A DNA stretch of 64,000 nt from Plectosphaerella cucumerina (lineage: Eukaryota; Ascomycota; Sordariomycetes; Glomerellales; Plectosphaerellaceae): contig JAGPXD010000007.1 of the NCBI GenBank assembly GCA_020746995.1, forward strand, positions 1,240,001 through 1,304,000, given 5' to 3'. The translations under genes were made by a program, and so were the position numbers. The notes beneath the pieces were generated by a model. That model was given only the letters and a program-made list of their open reading frames with translations. It ran no database searches and was not told where the DNA came from. Within the stretch, counting starts at the first letter, position 1, and each line of letters begins with the position of its first letter. Shown here piece by piece: positions 33,429-43,829 of this stretch.

Positions 33429-35118
33429 ATGTCTCATTCCGTCAAGGAAACAAAGGAGATGACAGACATCGAGCCTCGTGCTGGTCCTGGCGATGCCCCT
33501 TCTTCAGATCCCAAGATCGACATGATGGCCAATGCCAAGGACATTGGCGCCGCTGTTTACGCCGAGGCCCGAAACCTTGACTCTGATGATCTCGAAGGAG
33601 AACGACAGAGAGTCAAGAGGAAGATGGACAGGATTCTCATGCCAATGGTGAGCCATGCCCTGGGCCTCGAACTGCTACCGACTGTGCTTTGAAACTGACT
33701 TGATGTGTCCCAGCTCATGACTTCCTTCGTCTTCCAGTTCTTGGACAAGCTCTCCTTGAACTATGCTGCTGCCTACACCCTGATTCCCGATCTCGGGCTG
33801 CAGGGTCAGCAGTACTCGACTGTTGCATCTGCCTTCGCCTACGGCAACATCATCTGGTACATTCCGGCTAGTATGCTGCTTCAGCGTCTGCCCGTTGCCA
33901 AGTACACAGGCATCATGATTGGGGTCTGGGGAGGGCTCCTCATGTGCTGCGCGGCCGCGAAGAACTTTGGGGGCATCTTCGCTCTCAGGTTCATCCTGGG
34001 AATGGCTGAAAGCAACATGACGCCGGCCTACATGATGATATGCTCCATGTTCTTTACGCGCCAGGAGCTTTCCCTGCGTCTGGTATTGTTCATTGCCATG
34101 AACGGTCTGGCGACTGCGGGAGGGTCTTTGATCGCTTTCGGCCTCGGGCACGTTCACAGCACCAGCATCACTTCTTGGCAGCTGATCTTCTTGGTGATTG
34201 GTGGTGCAAACCTTATATGGTCGGGTCTCTTCGTGAGTTTGACACCTACGGTTGCTGCTGGTTCTTTTTCTGACATTCGCCCTCCAGCTTTACATCGTCC
34301 CCGACTCTCCCATGAACGCCCGCTGGCTCAACGAACGAGAGAAGCTTGTGGCCGTCGATCGTGTGTCGCAAAACATGATTGGCATCAAAGACAAAGCTTT
34401 CAAGTGGAAGCAGATTCAGGAAGTTTTCATGGACCCGAAGGTCTACATCCTCTGCATCTGCGGCTTCTGCAACGGTGTTGGCAGCGGTGGCCTTGGCTAT
34501 TTCGGCTCCGCGCTCATCAAGGGCTACGGCTTCTCCGGCATCAACGCAACCCTCCTGCAGCTCCCGACTGGCATCATCGAATTCTTCGTCCTCCCTGTTG
34601 CCGGATGGGTAGCCTCTCGTTATATCAACGTCAGATGCTACGTTGCCATCGGCACTCTCTCCATTCCATTCGCAGGATTCTTGGGCATCCGCTTGACCTC
34701 CCTGGAGCACCAGTGGAGACTTGTCGGATCGACCTGGCTCCTCTACGTCTTCGCCATCGGAGCCGCTGTCTGCTACAGTCTCCTCGCTGCCAACTTCGCC
34801 GGCCACACCAAGCGGTCTTTCGTCAACGGTCTTTGGTTCGTCGTCTGGGCGTGCGGCAATGTCGCGGGCACCAACTTCTTCAAGGCCAACGAGGCCCCGC
34901 GGTACTTCACTGGCATCACTGCCCTTCTGTCATTCACCTCTGGAACTATGGTAATGTTCCTCGTCTTTGCTCTCTATTGCAAGTGGGAGAACAAGAGACG
35001 CGACCAGGTTTACGGTGTCAGGGATGTCGTCGATGGCGAGGCCGATGACGAGGGCATCCGGGCAGGATTCATGGACAAGACAGACATTGAGAACAAGCAT
35101 TTCCGTTATGCTTACTAG
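33429..35118 (+). CDS. MFS transporter of the allantoate permease (Dal5) family
   Basis: Three exons: 33429-33647, 33714-34232 and 34288-35118; introns are 66 and 55 nt. The product is 522 aa. After an acidic N-terminal tail, TM1 carries the family motif FLDKLSLNYAAAYTLIPDLGL, followed by QYSTVASAFAYGNIIWYIPASMLLQRLPVAKY. RFILGMAESNMTPAYMMI fits TM4, and VPDSPMNARWLNEREK follows TM6, both typical of the anion:cation symporter/Dal5 group. Members take up allantoate, ureides, dipeptides, amides or organic anions. Its divergent pairing with amidase 2 suggests an amide or carboxylate that the amidase then uses; this is inference. Confidence 0.9.
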
Positions 35119-35531
35119 GTTGCTGCTACTGATCATCTTCGGTTGGGTTTTCGAGTCAGAATGGTGTGTTCCTTTGCGGCCGGGCGAAGAAGCAGACGGC
35201 AGGGTCTTCCGGTATCGAGATAGCTTCAAATGTGATGAGCTGCATAACACCAAAGATCCTTCTCAATTATACAATGGCGCTGCAACATTGGTAGCAACAG
35301 GTCGAGTCAAGAAATCCGCATGTAGCTTCACCAGGTCTTGATGTCGGTGTTAGTGAGACCCCTAGGAATCGTCGGTTCTGCGATTTACCTGCGTGCCTGA
35401 ACGTTCTGCTCTCTGCCTCGGATCCAGAACTTCAAGACTAAAAGTCAGAAAAAGTCATTCGACATGACCTCTCGCAGAAGTTAACACAAGCAAAAGTAAA
35501 TCCCAGGTTTGCTGGGTTGTCTGTATGAAAC
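35119..35531. other. Intergenic, no gene recognised
   Basis: 3' flank of the permease and 3' flank of tRNA-Ser. Nothing recognisable. Confidence 0.5.
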
Positions 35532-35640
35532 CGACAAGGGCAGGATTTGAACCTACGCGGGCGAACCCAATAGATAGCCGAAGAGTGCCCAAGAATGGGC
35601 CTGTTCGAGTCTATCGCCTTAACCACTCGGCCACCTTGCC
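35532..35640 (-). tRNA. tRNA-Ser(CGA) with a 28-nt intron
   Basis: Minus strand. The acceptor GGCAAGG (35640-35634) pairs with CCTTGTC, discriminator G at 35532. The D-arm is GCCGAGTGGTTAAGGC. The anticodon stem ATAGA pairs with TCTAT, and the loop reads CTCGAA-A with anticodon CGA. The intron (35603-35576, 28 nt) follows position 37. The variable arm TGGGTTCGCCCG is long, as expected for serine. The spliced length is 81 nt. Confidence 0.92.
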
Positions 35641-35836
35641 TGCTGATGGAAGCCGGCGATGATTTCCGCACTGAGACCTCCGACGCCAACAAGGCAGAAG
35701 CATCATCAATTAGCTCACACTGGAAATGCAATCATTGAACTGGGACAGTCGGCACTTGCATGCAAAGCAAAAACTCAATGTTCCAAATCCTCATTTGCTA
35801 GTTGTCGCGACCCCTGCAAAATGGCATGCATCCCCC

Positions 35837-36986
35837 TTAAATATGGCCGTTGAGCGGGGCGCCCCCGGGTACTCGCGCCTCCATCTCAACACCGTTCGGC
35901 GGCCCATCATCCCTTGTCTTCTTCTTCTTGTTCTTCTTCTTCTTGTCCTTCTTTCCAAGCTTCGTCTCGGAGTCCTGCTGTGCAGACTCGCCGCCGGCAC
36001 CGTTGACGTCGGCGGTGGAGTGGCCGTTGGTCGGGGCTTCAGGGGCCTTGACATCGGGAGACTCGAGCTCGAGGCTGCCCGTGGCCGGGGAGTAGATCCT
36101 CTCTTCGAAGGGCTCGGCATCGGGCTCAGAGTCGGCAGGCATAGGCGACATGGTCGACTCGCGCTCGTGGAAGTCGATCGGGTCGGGCCTGGGCGCCGGC
36201 ACGGGTTCTTCGGCCTCGGGCTCAGGCTCAGGGGCCGTCGGCTCTTCAGGGGCGGTCCACTCATCAGCCTCTGGGTCAGCAGCTGGGAGGGACGAATCGT
36301 TTGTGATCTGCTTCACGTCCTTGGAAGTGCAGTACTCGATCATGGCCAGGACGAGGATGGTGTTGGCAGACTTTGTAGTGCCGAAGCAGTCGAGGAATGC
36401 TTTTCGATCGAGCTGCTCGGGGTCCTCAAAGAGCAGGCGGACCTGAGAGGTCACGAAGGCAAGGACCCAGGCATCGTCGCCCTCAAGAAGCCTGCACGCC
36501 TTGGTCGTCGCTTGCAGCACAGACATGGCGGGGGACACGCTAGCGAACTGCAAAACGCGCTCCTTTGCGAGCTCGGTGAGGCCAGCGATGCCATAGTTGG
36601 AAGCGGCCACGTAGGTCTGGAGGGAGAGGTCCAGCAGCTCTGGGGTGCCGGTGCTTCCGGTTGAGAGGGTCTGGTAGGAGCGGGTATAGAGGTAGTGGAC
36701 GAGAATGTGGCCGACCTCGTAGCTGATGTGTTCGAGTCGAAGCTGGTTGCCCTTTGCAGTGTTGGAGAGGTCGTTCAACTTTCCGGTGCCGCGGAGGAGG
36801 TCGCGAGGGATAGCCAGGTCGCGGCCGCCCCCGAAAGCGATGTGGCAGACTGCGCTTGCATACGGGCTTCAGCTGGTCAGTTGTTTGGTTCCATTTCCAG
36901 ACTGGAAACAAAGGAATTTGCACGCCGAAAACTCACGACACCTCCGGCCCGACATCATTCTCGACGAGGGTATCCGACAACGTCAT
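35837..36986 (-). CDS. BTB/POZ domain protein with lysine-rich tail
   Basis: Two exons: 36986-36937 and 36866-35837, with a 70-nt intron (ACTGACC branch site), giving 359 aa. Exon 1 encodes only MTLSDTLVENDVGPEVS; the junction gives EVSPYASAVCHIAFGGGRDLAIPRDLL, the start of a fungal BTB fold. LEHISYEVGHILVHYLYTRSYQTL and LLDLSLQTYVAASNYGIAGLTELAKE are its later helices. The second half is low complexity: acidic and Pro-rich, then a basic KKDKKKKNKKKKTR stretch near residue 325. BTB domains mediate dimerisation or cullin-3 binding; here the target is unknown. The basic stretch could be a nuclear localisation or RNA-binding tail. Confidence 0.82.
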
Positions 36987-37832
36987 GGCGAGCTGAGCTT
37001 TCAGGGCTTCACTGCCTCCGACCCCGTGTCTGGTGCGATTGGAACAGAATCCAAATGCCGAATGTGCAAGAAGCCTCGATCCTTTTAACAATCAGTCAAC
37101 ATGGGATTTCCCCTCTGCCCAAGCCTGGCCAGGCCTGACCGATGGTGTGGCTCGCGAAGGCCCTGATGGTTGCCGAGTCCATGCAAGTGAGCTGGCAGTC
37201 GAAACGACGCGCCAATAGTCGTCAGGCCGCCACCGTCAGAGTCCAATCGACTCGAGACCCGAACAAACCGCATTTCCTTCATGTGCATCCCGACGCCGTG
37301 TAACGCACAACGTGTCGTCTGGGTACGTCAGGCTGCGAATCACGATGGCGTCCGGGGCGAAGCAGGGCGGGGGATGGCGTGTTCGTGCAGATGCACTTCC
37401 TCACCGAGGGCCTGGTGAGGCAAGATGGGCGAGATGCTATTCGACGAGTCGAGGCGGGGTGAGTGCGGCTCAAGGCGAGTCCGGCGAGGATTGGGCGAGG
37501 GCGCTGTAGCAAAGCTTTCAGGCTCGAATTCTGCGATCGTGAGGCGCAGAACGTACATTTCTTCTCGTCGCCCAGCTGTCTAGCGTGTTTTCTCTTTTCT
37601 GGCAATCCGCATCTCACGTGCGCAGGTCAATCATGATCTGATGCCGGTGAACTCGTAGGAGAGCTTCCTCCGCTTTTTAGGCCTGATGGGGGATGCCCAA
37701 CTCGTCACAAAGTCCGCGGCAGCCGCGAGATCGCAGCGTTGAACGGTCTTATAGGTCAATTGGAACCATTGGATAGGATGCTCCAGGGCCACAATCGTAT
37801 TAGACCTCCAGTGAGGTGGCCCATGCGATCAT
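36987..37832. other. Intergenic, no gene recognised
   Basis: Promoter of the BTB gene and 3' flank of the MDR oxidoreductase. Open frames here have no motif. Confidence 0.5.
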
Positions 37833-38989
37833 CTAATCCAGCTTTATCACGATCTTGCCAACTTGCCTGCCCTTCCAAAGATAAACGAGGGCCTCCTCAG
37901 ACTCAGAGAAGGGAAAAACAACGTCAATGATATCAGAAAAGTCCATTTTCATGACAGACACAGCCGTGCTGAGATCTTGGAGGTCTTGAACGGAACCAGC
38001 ATTGATGCCCCTATCGAGTCTGTCAGTCATGCCCCTCTTCAAGTTGAATGACTTACCTGAGACTAACTCTCCTATCAATGAGAGTAGGAAGAAGGTCTGC
38101 CAGCTCCGCAGGATCTTGCTTTTCCAGGTATCCGACCTGGCTGACTATTGCCCCACGGCGGGTGCACTGCACACTCCGGACAAGCGATCCAGTACCGCCG
38201 TTCTCGAGCACGACATCAACGCCCTCGCCGTCGGTGAGATGGAGGACCTCCTCGTGCCACGTGGGGTTCTTGTAGTTGACGGTCAGAATCGGAGCTGCCG
38301 CAAACAGCTTCTGAATTTTGGACAATTTGTCGTCGCTGGAGGAAGTGAGGATGACGCGGTGACCGGCTGCCTGTGCGATCTTGATGGCGAACATTGCCAC
38401 ACCACCAGTGCCTGCATAGCCATGGTCAGTCTGACACACGCCTCCTGAGAAAAGATGGTAGATCGAACACACCTTGAATGAGAACAGTCTGGCCAACTTG
38501 AAGGCCCTTCAGAGCGGACCAGGCCATGACTCCGGCGCAAGGAAGAACGGATGCCTGGACCCAGTCAAGATGCGTTGGCAGCCTCGCAACCTTCCACTCA
38601 TCGAACACGAGGTAGTCGGCGAGAACGCCATCCTCGTCAGCTGCAAGCCAGGATCTCTTGGCCTCGCGACCGGTAATATTCTCCGTGTCAGTGTTGGGAG
38701 CTACCCTATCACCGACTTTGAAGCGCCTGACTGCCTCGCCCGCTTCGATGACCTCGCCGGCGGCATCGTTGCCGATGACTCCCTTCGGTGTGATCGGCCA
38801 CGGGTTGCAACCGTTTGAGATGTTCGCGTCGCGGTAGTTCAAGGCGACGGCATGTACCTTGATCAGGATCTGGTACGGAGACAGCTTGGCCGGGAGAGGT
38901 TCGGTGACAAGCTTGAGGTTGGGTGTGCCGGGGGTGAAGTCGTCGGTGCGTCGCCAGCACTGGCGGGTCATAGGTCGCGCGGAGGACAT
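37833..38989 (-). CDS. Medium-chain dehydrogenase/reductase (zinc-less, quinone oxidoreductase-like)
   Basis: Three exons: 38989-38473, 38411-38057 and 38010-37833; introns are 61 and 46 nt. The product is 349 aa. The N-terminal GroES-like domain has VHAVALNYRDANIS and the substitution typical of members without the catalytic zinc; GNDAAGEVIEAGEAVRRFKVGDRV is the family signature. The nucleotide-binding fold begins with VLIQGTGGVAMFAIKIAQAAG. It should reduce an alkene, quinone or aldehyde with NAD(P)H in the cytosol. The substrate is not evident. The C terminus (ALVYLWKGRQVGKIVIKLD) is complete. Confidence 0.9.
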
Positions 38990-39592
38990 GATGATGAGTT
39001 CTTCCAGAGAATGTAGGCGCTGCGAATGCAATAAAGCTTGGGGGATGATGTTCTGATGTAAGTGGGTGGTAATGAACCGGCATTATTAATGCATCACCAT
39101 TTTTGATGGGATCTGCACATCATGCTGTCTTCTCGACTACCTTACTCTACTGGTGCCGGATTGGCTGTCGAGATGCTTCCAGTCCGCATGTTATCCATCA
39201 GCTTCATCGATCTCGGAAATTCCGAGAATGTGAACCATGGGTGTTCGGATGCGACCCGAGGGATCGGCGTGGGGACCTCGCGCCGGCTGGCCTTCTGGGC
39301 ATCCAACCCAGCCCGAAGCTCCAGCCTTCACCAACGGGATAAGCTCCCGTATTGGACCAACATCAATGAAGTAGAAGAAAAAACGATGGGTCTTGAATCG
39401 AGATGCCGGTTGGACATACCTGAGTTATTGCGGCTCCAGCGATGTCCGATTTAATGGTGTCTCCCCGAAACAGGGGTTGGAAACTTCGACACCCGAACAT
39501 CACCTCCAGAAACTTCCATCTCCATCCTTACGCCGGTAATTAGCAACTCTTTTGAGCTACAATTTCCTTCAAACTGCCCTTCCATCAACACC
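38990..39592. other. Divergent promoter region
   Basis: Between the MDR oxidoreductase (minus) and the enolase-superfamily enzyme (plus). No gene recognised. Confidence 0.5.
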
Positions 39593-40711
39593 ATGGCCAA
39601 GGAAATCAAGATTGCCAAGATCGAGGTCTTCCAAGTGGACCTCCCATATTCAGGGGGCGTCTACCACCTCTCCCGTGGCAGAGAGTACAAATCCTTCGAC
39701 GCAACCATTGTCAGAATTACCACAGAGTGCGGCATTGAGGGATACGGCGAGAGCACCCCGTTCGGTTCTACCTATGTCGCCGCCCATGCTCTGGGCGTGA
39801 GGTCCGGCATCGCCGAGATAGCCCGTCATCTCATTGGCCTCGACCCTCGCCGTGTCGACCGCATCAACGACACGATGGACTCCGTGCTTCTTGGTCACGA
39901 ACATGCCAAGACTGCGCTGAATGTCGCCTGCTGGGACATATTCGGCAAGAGTGTCGGCCTTCCTGTGTGTGAGCTGCTTGGTGGACGCACCGGTTTTGCG
40001 ATGCCAATCATCGACTCGATCCCCGTCGATGGACCAGAGGAGACTCGCGCCAAAGTCGCTCATTATCGTGCCTTGGGCTACCTCGGACACTCTATCAAGG
40101 TCGGTGATGACCCCGCCATCGATGCCGCCCGCGTCGCCGGCGCTCTGAAAGACCAAAAGCCTGGTGAGTACTTTATAGTCGATGCCAACGGCGGCTACAC
40201 CGTCGAAACCGCCCTACGCTTCCTTCGACTTCTTTCCCCGAGTCTCGACTTTGTGTTTGAGGCTCCCTGCGCCACCCACCGCGAAACACTCTCCCTCCGT
40301 CGCAGAACAGACGTACCCATCATCTTTGACGAGCTTGCCATCGATGCCCCTTCTGTCATCGAGGCAATCTCCCATGACGTCGTCGAATGCATCGGCCTGA
40401 AGATCTCCAAGCTCGGCGGCCTCACCAAGTGCCGCAGGATCAGGGACATCTGTATCGCTGCGGGGTATACCTTCAGCGTCCAGGAGACCGCCGGTTCTGA
40501 TATTGCCTTTGCGGCCATTGTCGCCATGGGGCAGACTGTTCCCGAGCGTAATCTATGCTGCGTTTTGGAAAGTCGCGAGATCGTTACCCTGAAGACGGCG
40601 GACGGTGATTTCGATGTAAAGAATGGCGGTGTGACGGCTCCGACGGCGCCGGGGCTGGGCATCACCGTCCGAACAGATGTTCTTGGTGACCCTGTTGCGA
40701 CGTATCAGTAA
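39593..40711 (+). CDS. Enolase-superfamily enzyme (mandelate racemase/muconate lactonising type)
   Basis: Single exon, 372 aa. The barrel motifs are clear: Lys169 in GHSIKVGDD, metal ligands Asp198 (VDANGGY), Glu223 (FEAP) and Asp247 (IIFDELA), then the second catalytic lysine region LKISKLGG (Lys270/Lys273). Two opposed lysines are found in epimerases and dehydratases of the MLE type. Overall the sequence resembles the proline-analogue enzymes (cis-3-hydroxy-L-proline dehydratase or hydroxyproline-betaine epimerase), which I consider the best guess. The cap domain starts with IAKIEVFQVDLPY. The start codon follows a C-rich leader and fits the family's N terminus. Which reaction it carries out is not settled by sequence alone. 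Confidence 0.85.
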   Translation: MAKEIKIAKIEVFQVDLPYSGGVYHLSRGREYKSFDATIVRITTECGIEGYGESTPFGSTYVAAHALGVRSGIAEIARHLIGLDPRRVDRINDTMDSVLLGHEHAKTALNVACWDIFGKSVGLPVCELLGGRTGFAMPIIDSIPVDGPEETRAKVAHYRALGYLGHSIKVGDDPAIDAARVAGALKDQKPGEYFIVDANGGYTVETALRFLRLLSPSLDFVFEAPCATHRETLSLRRRTDVPIIFDELAIDAPSVIEAISHDVVECIGLKISKLGGLTKCRRIRDICIAAGYTFSVQETAGSDIAFAAIVAMGQTVPERNLCCVLESREIVTLKTADGDFDVKNGGVTAPTAPGLGITVRTDVLGDPVATYQ

Positions 40712-41077
40712 TCAACATGGACAATATTAATAGGAAAAGAAGAAGAAGACAGTCCAATAGGTACCCATTGCAAGCATGTGGACGCCTGCTGGTGCGTGGT
40801 CCTTGGTGTGACAGGCCAACACCCCTTGACCCGAGATGTCACTGAGAAGCCAAGCTTTTGCTCTTGCCCGATCGGGTAGGAGCATGACTCGCGGGCCGCT
40901 GCAGCTTGCGATCACTCCAAACCAATGATGCTCGCTCGCTTCAGCGTGTCACAGACTGGACACCTGACGATCCTTGATTGATAATCTGCATGTTGCGTCA
41001 GTTGCGGATTGCCTCATGGGGTAGGAGCACCTTAACTCCGTCATAAAAGCGTGGGTCGGGAAAGTACGACCCAGAGG
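40712..41077. other. Intergenic, no gene recognised
   Basis: 3' flank of the enolase-superfamily gene and promoter of the aldo-keto reductase. Confidence 0.5.
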
Positions 41078-41083
41078 TATAAG
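41078..41083 (+). promoter_or_regulatory. TATA-like box of the aldo-keto reductase gene
   Basis: TATAAG lies 133-138 nt before the ATG at 41216, a usual distance for fungal promoters, and is followed by a C/T-rich leader. Confidence 0.4.
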
Positions 41084-41215
41084 AGTCGGCGACAGACAAT
41101 GCTTCCAGGTCCCATTGTCTCTTCATCCCTCGCCTCATATCACCTCGGCACCAACACATCCTACTTCAAACCAAAGTTGCAACTTCTCTTGTCACATCAC
41201 CACTCCGCTACCAAA

Positions 41216-42314
41216 ATGTCGACCTCCGCGAAGAAACCTCTGAATGTGGTGCTCGGTGTCGCAAACGTAAGTGCCCATTGACAGCCTCGCTCCCTTTCCC
41301 ATCAATTGCTGAAGAATCAGGTCGGCGACACTGCCGCCGATACCATGGCCCGCTTCGACAAGCCCGATGAGGTGAATGCCTTCCTGGACGCCTTCCTCGA
41401 GCGCGGCTACAAACAGATCGACACGGCTCGGGGCTACTCCCCCGGCGCGCCCGGATCCTCCGAGCCCCGCCTAGGAGCCGCCGGAGCTGGCGACCGGACC
41501 ATCATCGACACCAAGGTGCTGTCAATGAAGCCAGGCTCGCACCAAAAGGCCAAGATCCTCGAGGGCATTGACTCGTCCCTGCGCGAGCTCAACATCAAGC
41601 AGATCAACATCGAATACCTGCACGCGCCCGACCGCACCACTCCCTTCGAGGAAGCGGCCGAGGCCATGAACCAGGCGCATCGCGAGGGCAAGATCAAGCA
41701 CTGGGGCATCTCCAACTACACGGCGGACGAGGTGCAGCGCTTCATCGACATTTGCGAGGAGCACGGCTGGGTCAAGCCGAGCGTGTACCAGGGGCACTAC
41801 AACCCTATCGTGCGCAGCGGCGAGCCGAGCCTGTTCCCGGTGCTGAGGAAGCATAACATCGCTTTCTATGCCTACAGTCCCGCGGCTGGCGGCTTCTTCG
41901 CTGGAAGCTACAATGAGGAGCGAACAGGCGGACGCTTCGACGCCAAAGTGAGTTGTATTTCTGGTATCTTGTAAGATGACCTCGTCTGACATGCTCCAGC
42001 ACATGATTGGCAACCTCTACAGGCACTTCTACGTCAAGCCAGCCATCACGGACGCGGCGGATAAGATCATTGAGGTGGCTGCGAAGCACGGCATCAAGGG
42101 CCACGCAGCGGCGCTCCGCTGGACGACCTACCACAGCATCCTTAGCGCCGAGCATGGAGATTCGGTCATCATTGGCGCCAGCAGCGTCGAGCAGCTGCGG
42201 ACGAACCTCGATGTGATCGAGCAGGGGCCGCTGCCTGATGATGTGGTTGCAGCCTTTGAGGTCCTCCATGAGAAGGTCAAGGGGCTCGAAGAGGGGGTGT
42301 CGTACCATTTCTAG
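41216..42314 (+). CDS. Aldo-keto reductase (AKR7, aflatoxin-aldehyde reductase-like)
   Basis: Three exons: 41216-41266, 41321-41947 and 42000-42314; introns are 54 and 52 nt. The product is 330 aa. The catalytic tetrad of aldo-keto reductases is present: Asp and Tyr in QIDTARGYSPG, Lys in IIDTKVLS, and His in IEYLHAPD. The barrel motifs GKIKHWGISNY and NIAFYAYSPAAGGFF are typical of the AKR7 group. VIIGASSVEQLRTNLD near the C terminus binds the phosphate of NADPH. The enzyme reduces aldehydes to alcohols in the cytosol, a common detoxification step. The short first exon (17 codons) carries the N-terminal strand. Confidence 0.92.
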
Positions 42315-42614
42315 GGGGGTCAAGAGAGATGGAAACAACTGAAGGGCGGGGGACATGGAGCATTTGGCAGGGGAATAGGCGGGCCGTTATACGCTAGAAT
42401 CGAAGCTATTCCCGTCTTGGCAGGAGCACTTCTTGGCGAAGGATGACGGACGGCAGTGCAACAATCTCCAGCTGACAAATTCCCATCCTCCCACCACCAC
42501 CATCCCGCCTCATTTCACTGCACTCCTCGCCTTGAAACCTCAAATACCTCTGATGAACTGGTTCTATCCCCAGACCGGATGCCAAGCAAACTGACGCCTG
42601 CGCCCCTCACCACC
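42315..42614. other. Intergenic, no gene recognised
   Basis: Between the reductase stop and the regulator-like gene's ATG. Nothing recognisable. Confidence 0.45.
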
Positions 42615-43584
42615 ATGGAGTTCATCACGATAGTCCACCCCAACCAAAAGAACTCACCTCGGCTACGACGCCAGGCACACTCCCACGCCGCCAGGACAGC
42701 ACATGCCCGCACACGAAGGGCCCGGGCCGCAAAGCATTCACAGGAGCATTCTGTTGATGCAATTTTGTCAGGGGTGGGCCCATTGGACCCAGCTCACCAC
42801 ATCGTTCAGGCAATTGGGCTCTCCGCGACAGTGCCCATCTCCATCCCGAATGACTTCCAGCACGAGCCCCTGGCCAGCTTTCGCCGCTCACTCACCCCAA
42901 GAGAGCACATGCTCTTCGACCTATGTATGTGAATCCCGCATGTTGAAGCCCCCGGCATTTCTCTGGATGAAAGAGAGCCCTGGATGAAAAGGAGACCAGG
43001 ACTGACACATCCAGATACCAGCACCGTCGCCCCGGACACCCGCCGCAACTGCCCCATCCTCAGCAACGTCAGATGCGGGTACGGCCAGGATGTGTGCGAC
43101 AACTGGACCATCCTTTCGACAACCGACATCGAACTCTTGCGCGGCTCCCTCCTCACATCCTGCCGCTGGCTGTCCATCATCCAAAAGCAGACAGAGTACG
43201 CCGAGCAAGCCGACCGGTACAAGCTGCAGCTCTTCCGCGACCTGCAGCGCGCCATTGCCGACAGCAGTCTCGAATCAAGACGAGAAGCCGTCAGCAAGGC
43301 CCTCGTTCTGACGTTTGACGAGGTAGCATCCTTCACCGCCACACCAGGTACCTACCCAGCACTGACCCTCCCAGATATCCATGCGGAACATGCCCATGGC
43401 ACAAATGCACCTCTCAGGGGCCCTCCACATCGTCAATGTCGCGGGAGGTATGAAGGCCCTCGGCCTGAGCGATCTCATCAGCTTTCTTCTATCGAGCTGT
43501 GTGTTCGGCAAAAAGATCCTCGACTCGGTGCAGGCGGCCATCTTCCGGTGCAATATGCAATACATGTGCACAATGGGGTTCTAA
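42615..43584 (+). CDS. Transcription-factor-like protein (fungal TF domain without zinc cluster), possibly truncated
   Basis: Three exons: 42615-42924, 43015-43322 and 43375-43584; introns are 90 and 52 nt. The product is 275 aa. It starts with MEFITIVHPNQKNSPRLRRQ, resembling the FVNxTHPD...R-rich opening of fungal regulators that lack a zinc cluster (tachykinin-type annotations). The middle has a helical ADRYKLQLFRDLQRAIAD segment, and exon 3 has ALHIVNVAGGMKALG, like the ...L..MV...GG...LG helix of the Fungal_trans_2 group. Homologues I know of are usually longer, so the stop at 43584 may mark a shortened gene or a missed intron. Function unknown; a nuclear role is only suggested. Confidence 0.6.
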
Positions 43585-43829
43585 GATCCTTTCTTGGGTC
43601 GACCTTGTACGAAGAGTAGCGGGGCCTCACCCCGGCTAGAGACAAAACACCAAAAACACATACAACACCGGGGATTCGCTGGTCGTCACCGACCCAACTA
43701 CTGATCCGGCGCTCACCAGTTTAACTAGGGGAGAGCGGACGGGATCCCGTGTTCTCTGGTGGCTATGGTCGTATGTGCTTGAACATGGTTCTGGGCGTCG
43801 TCATGATGCTTCATGACGCAAACCTCCAC

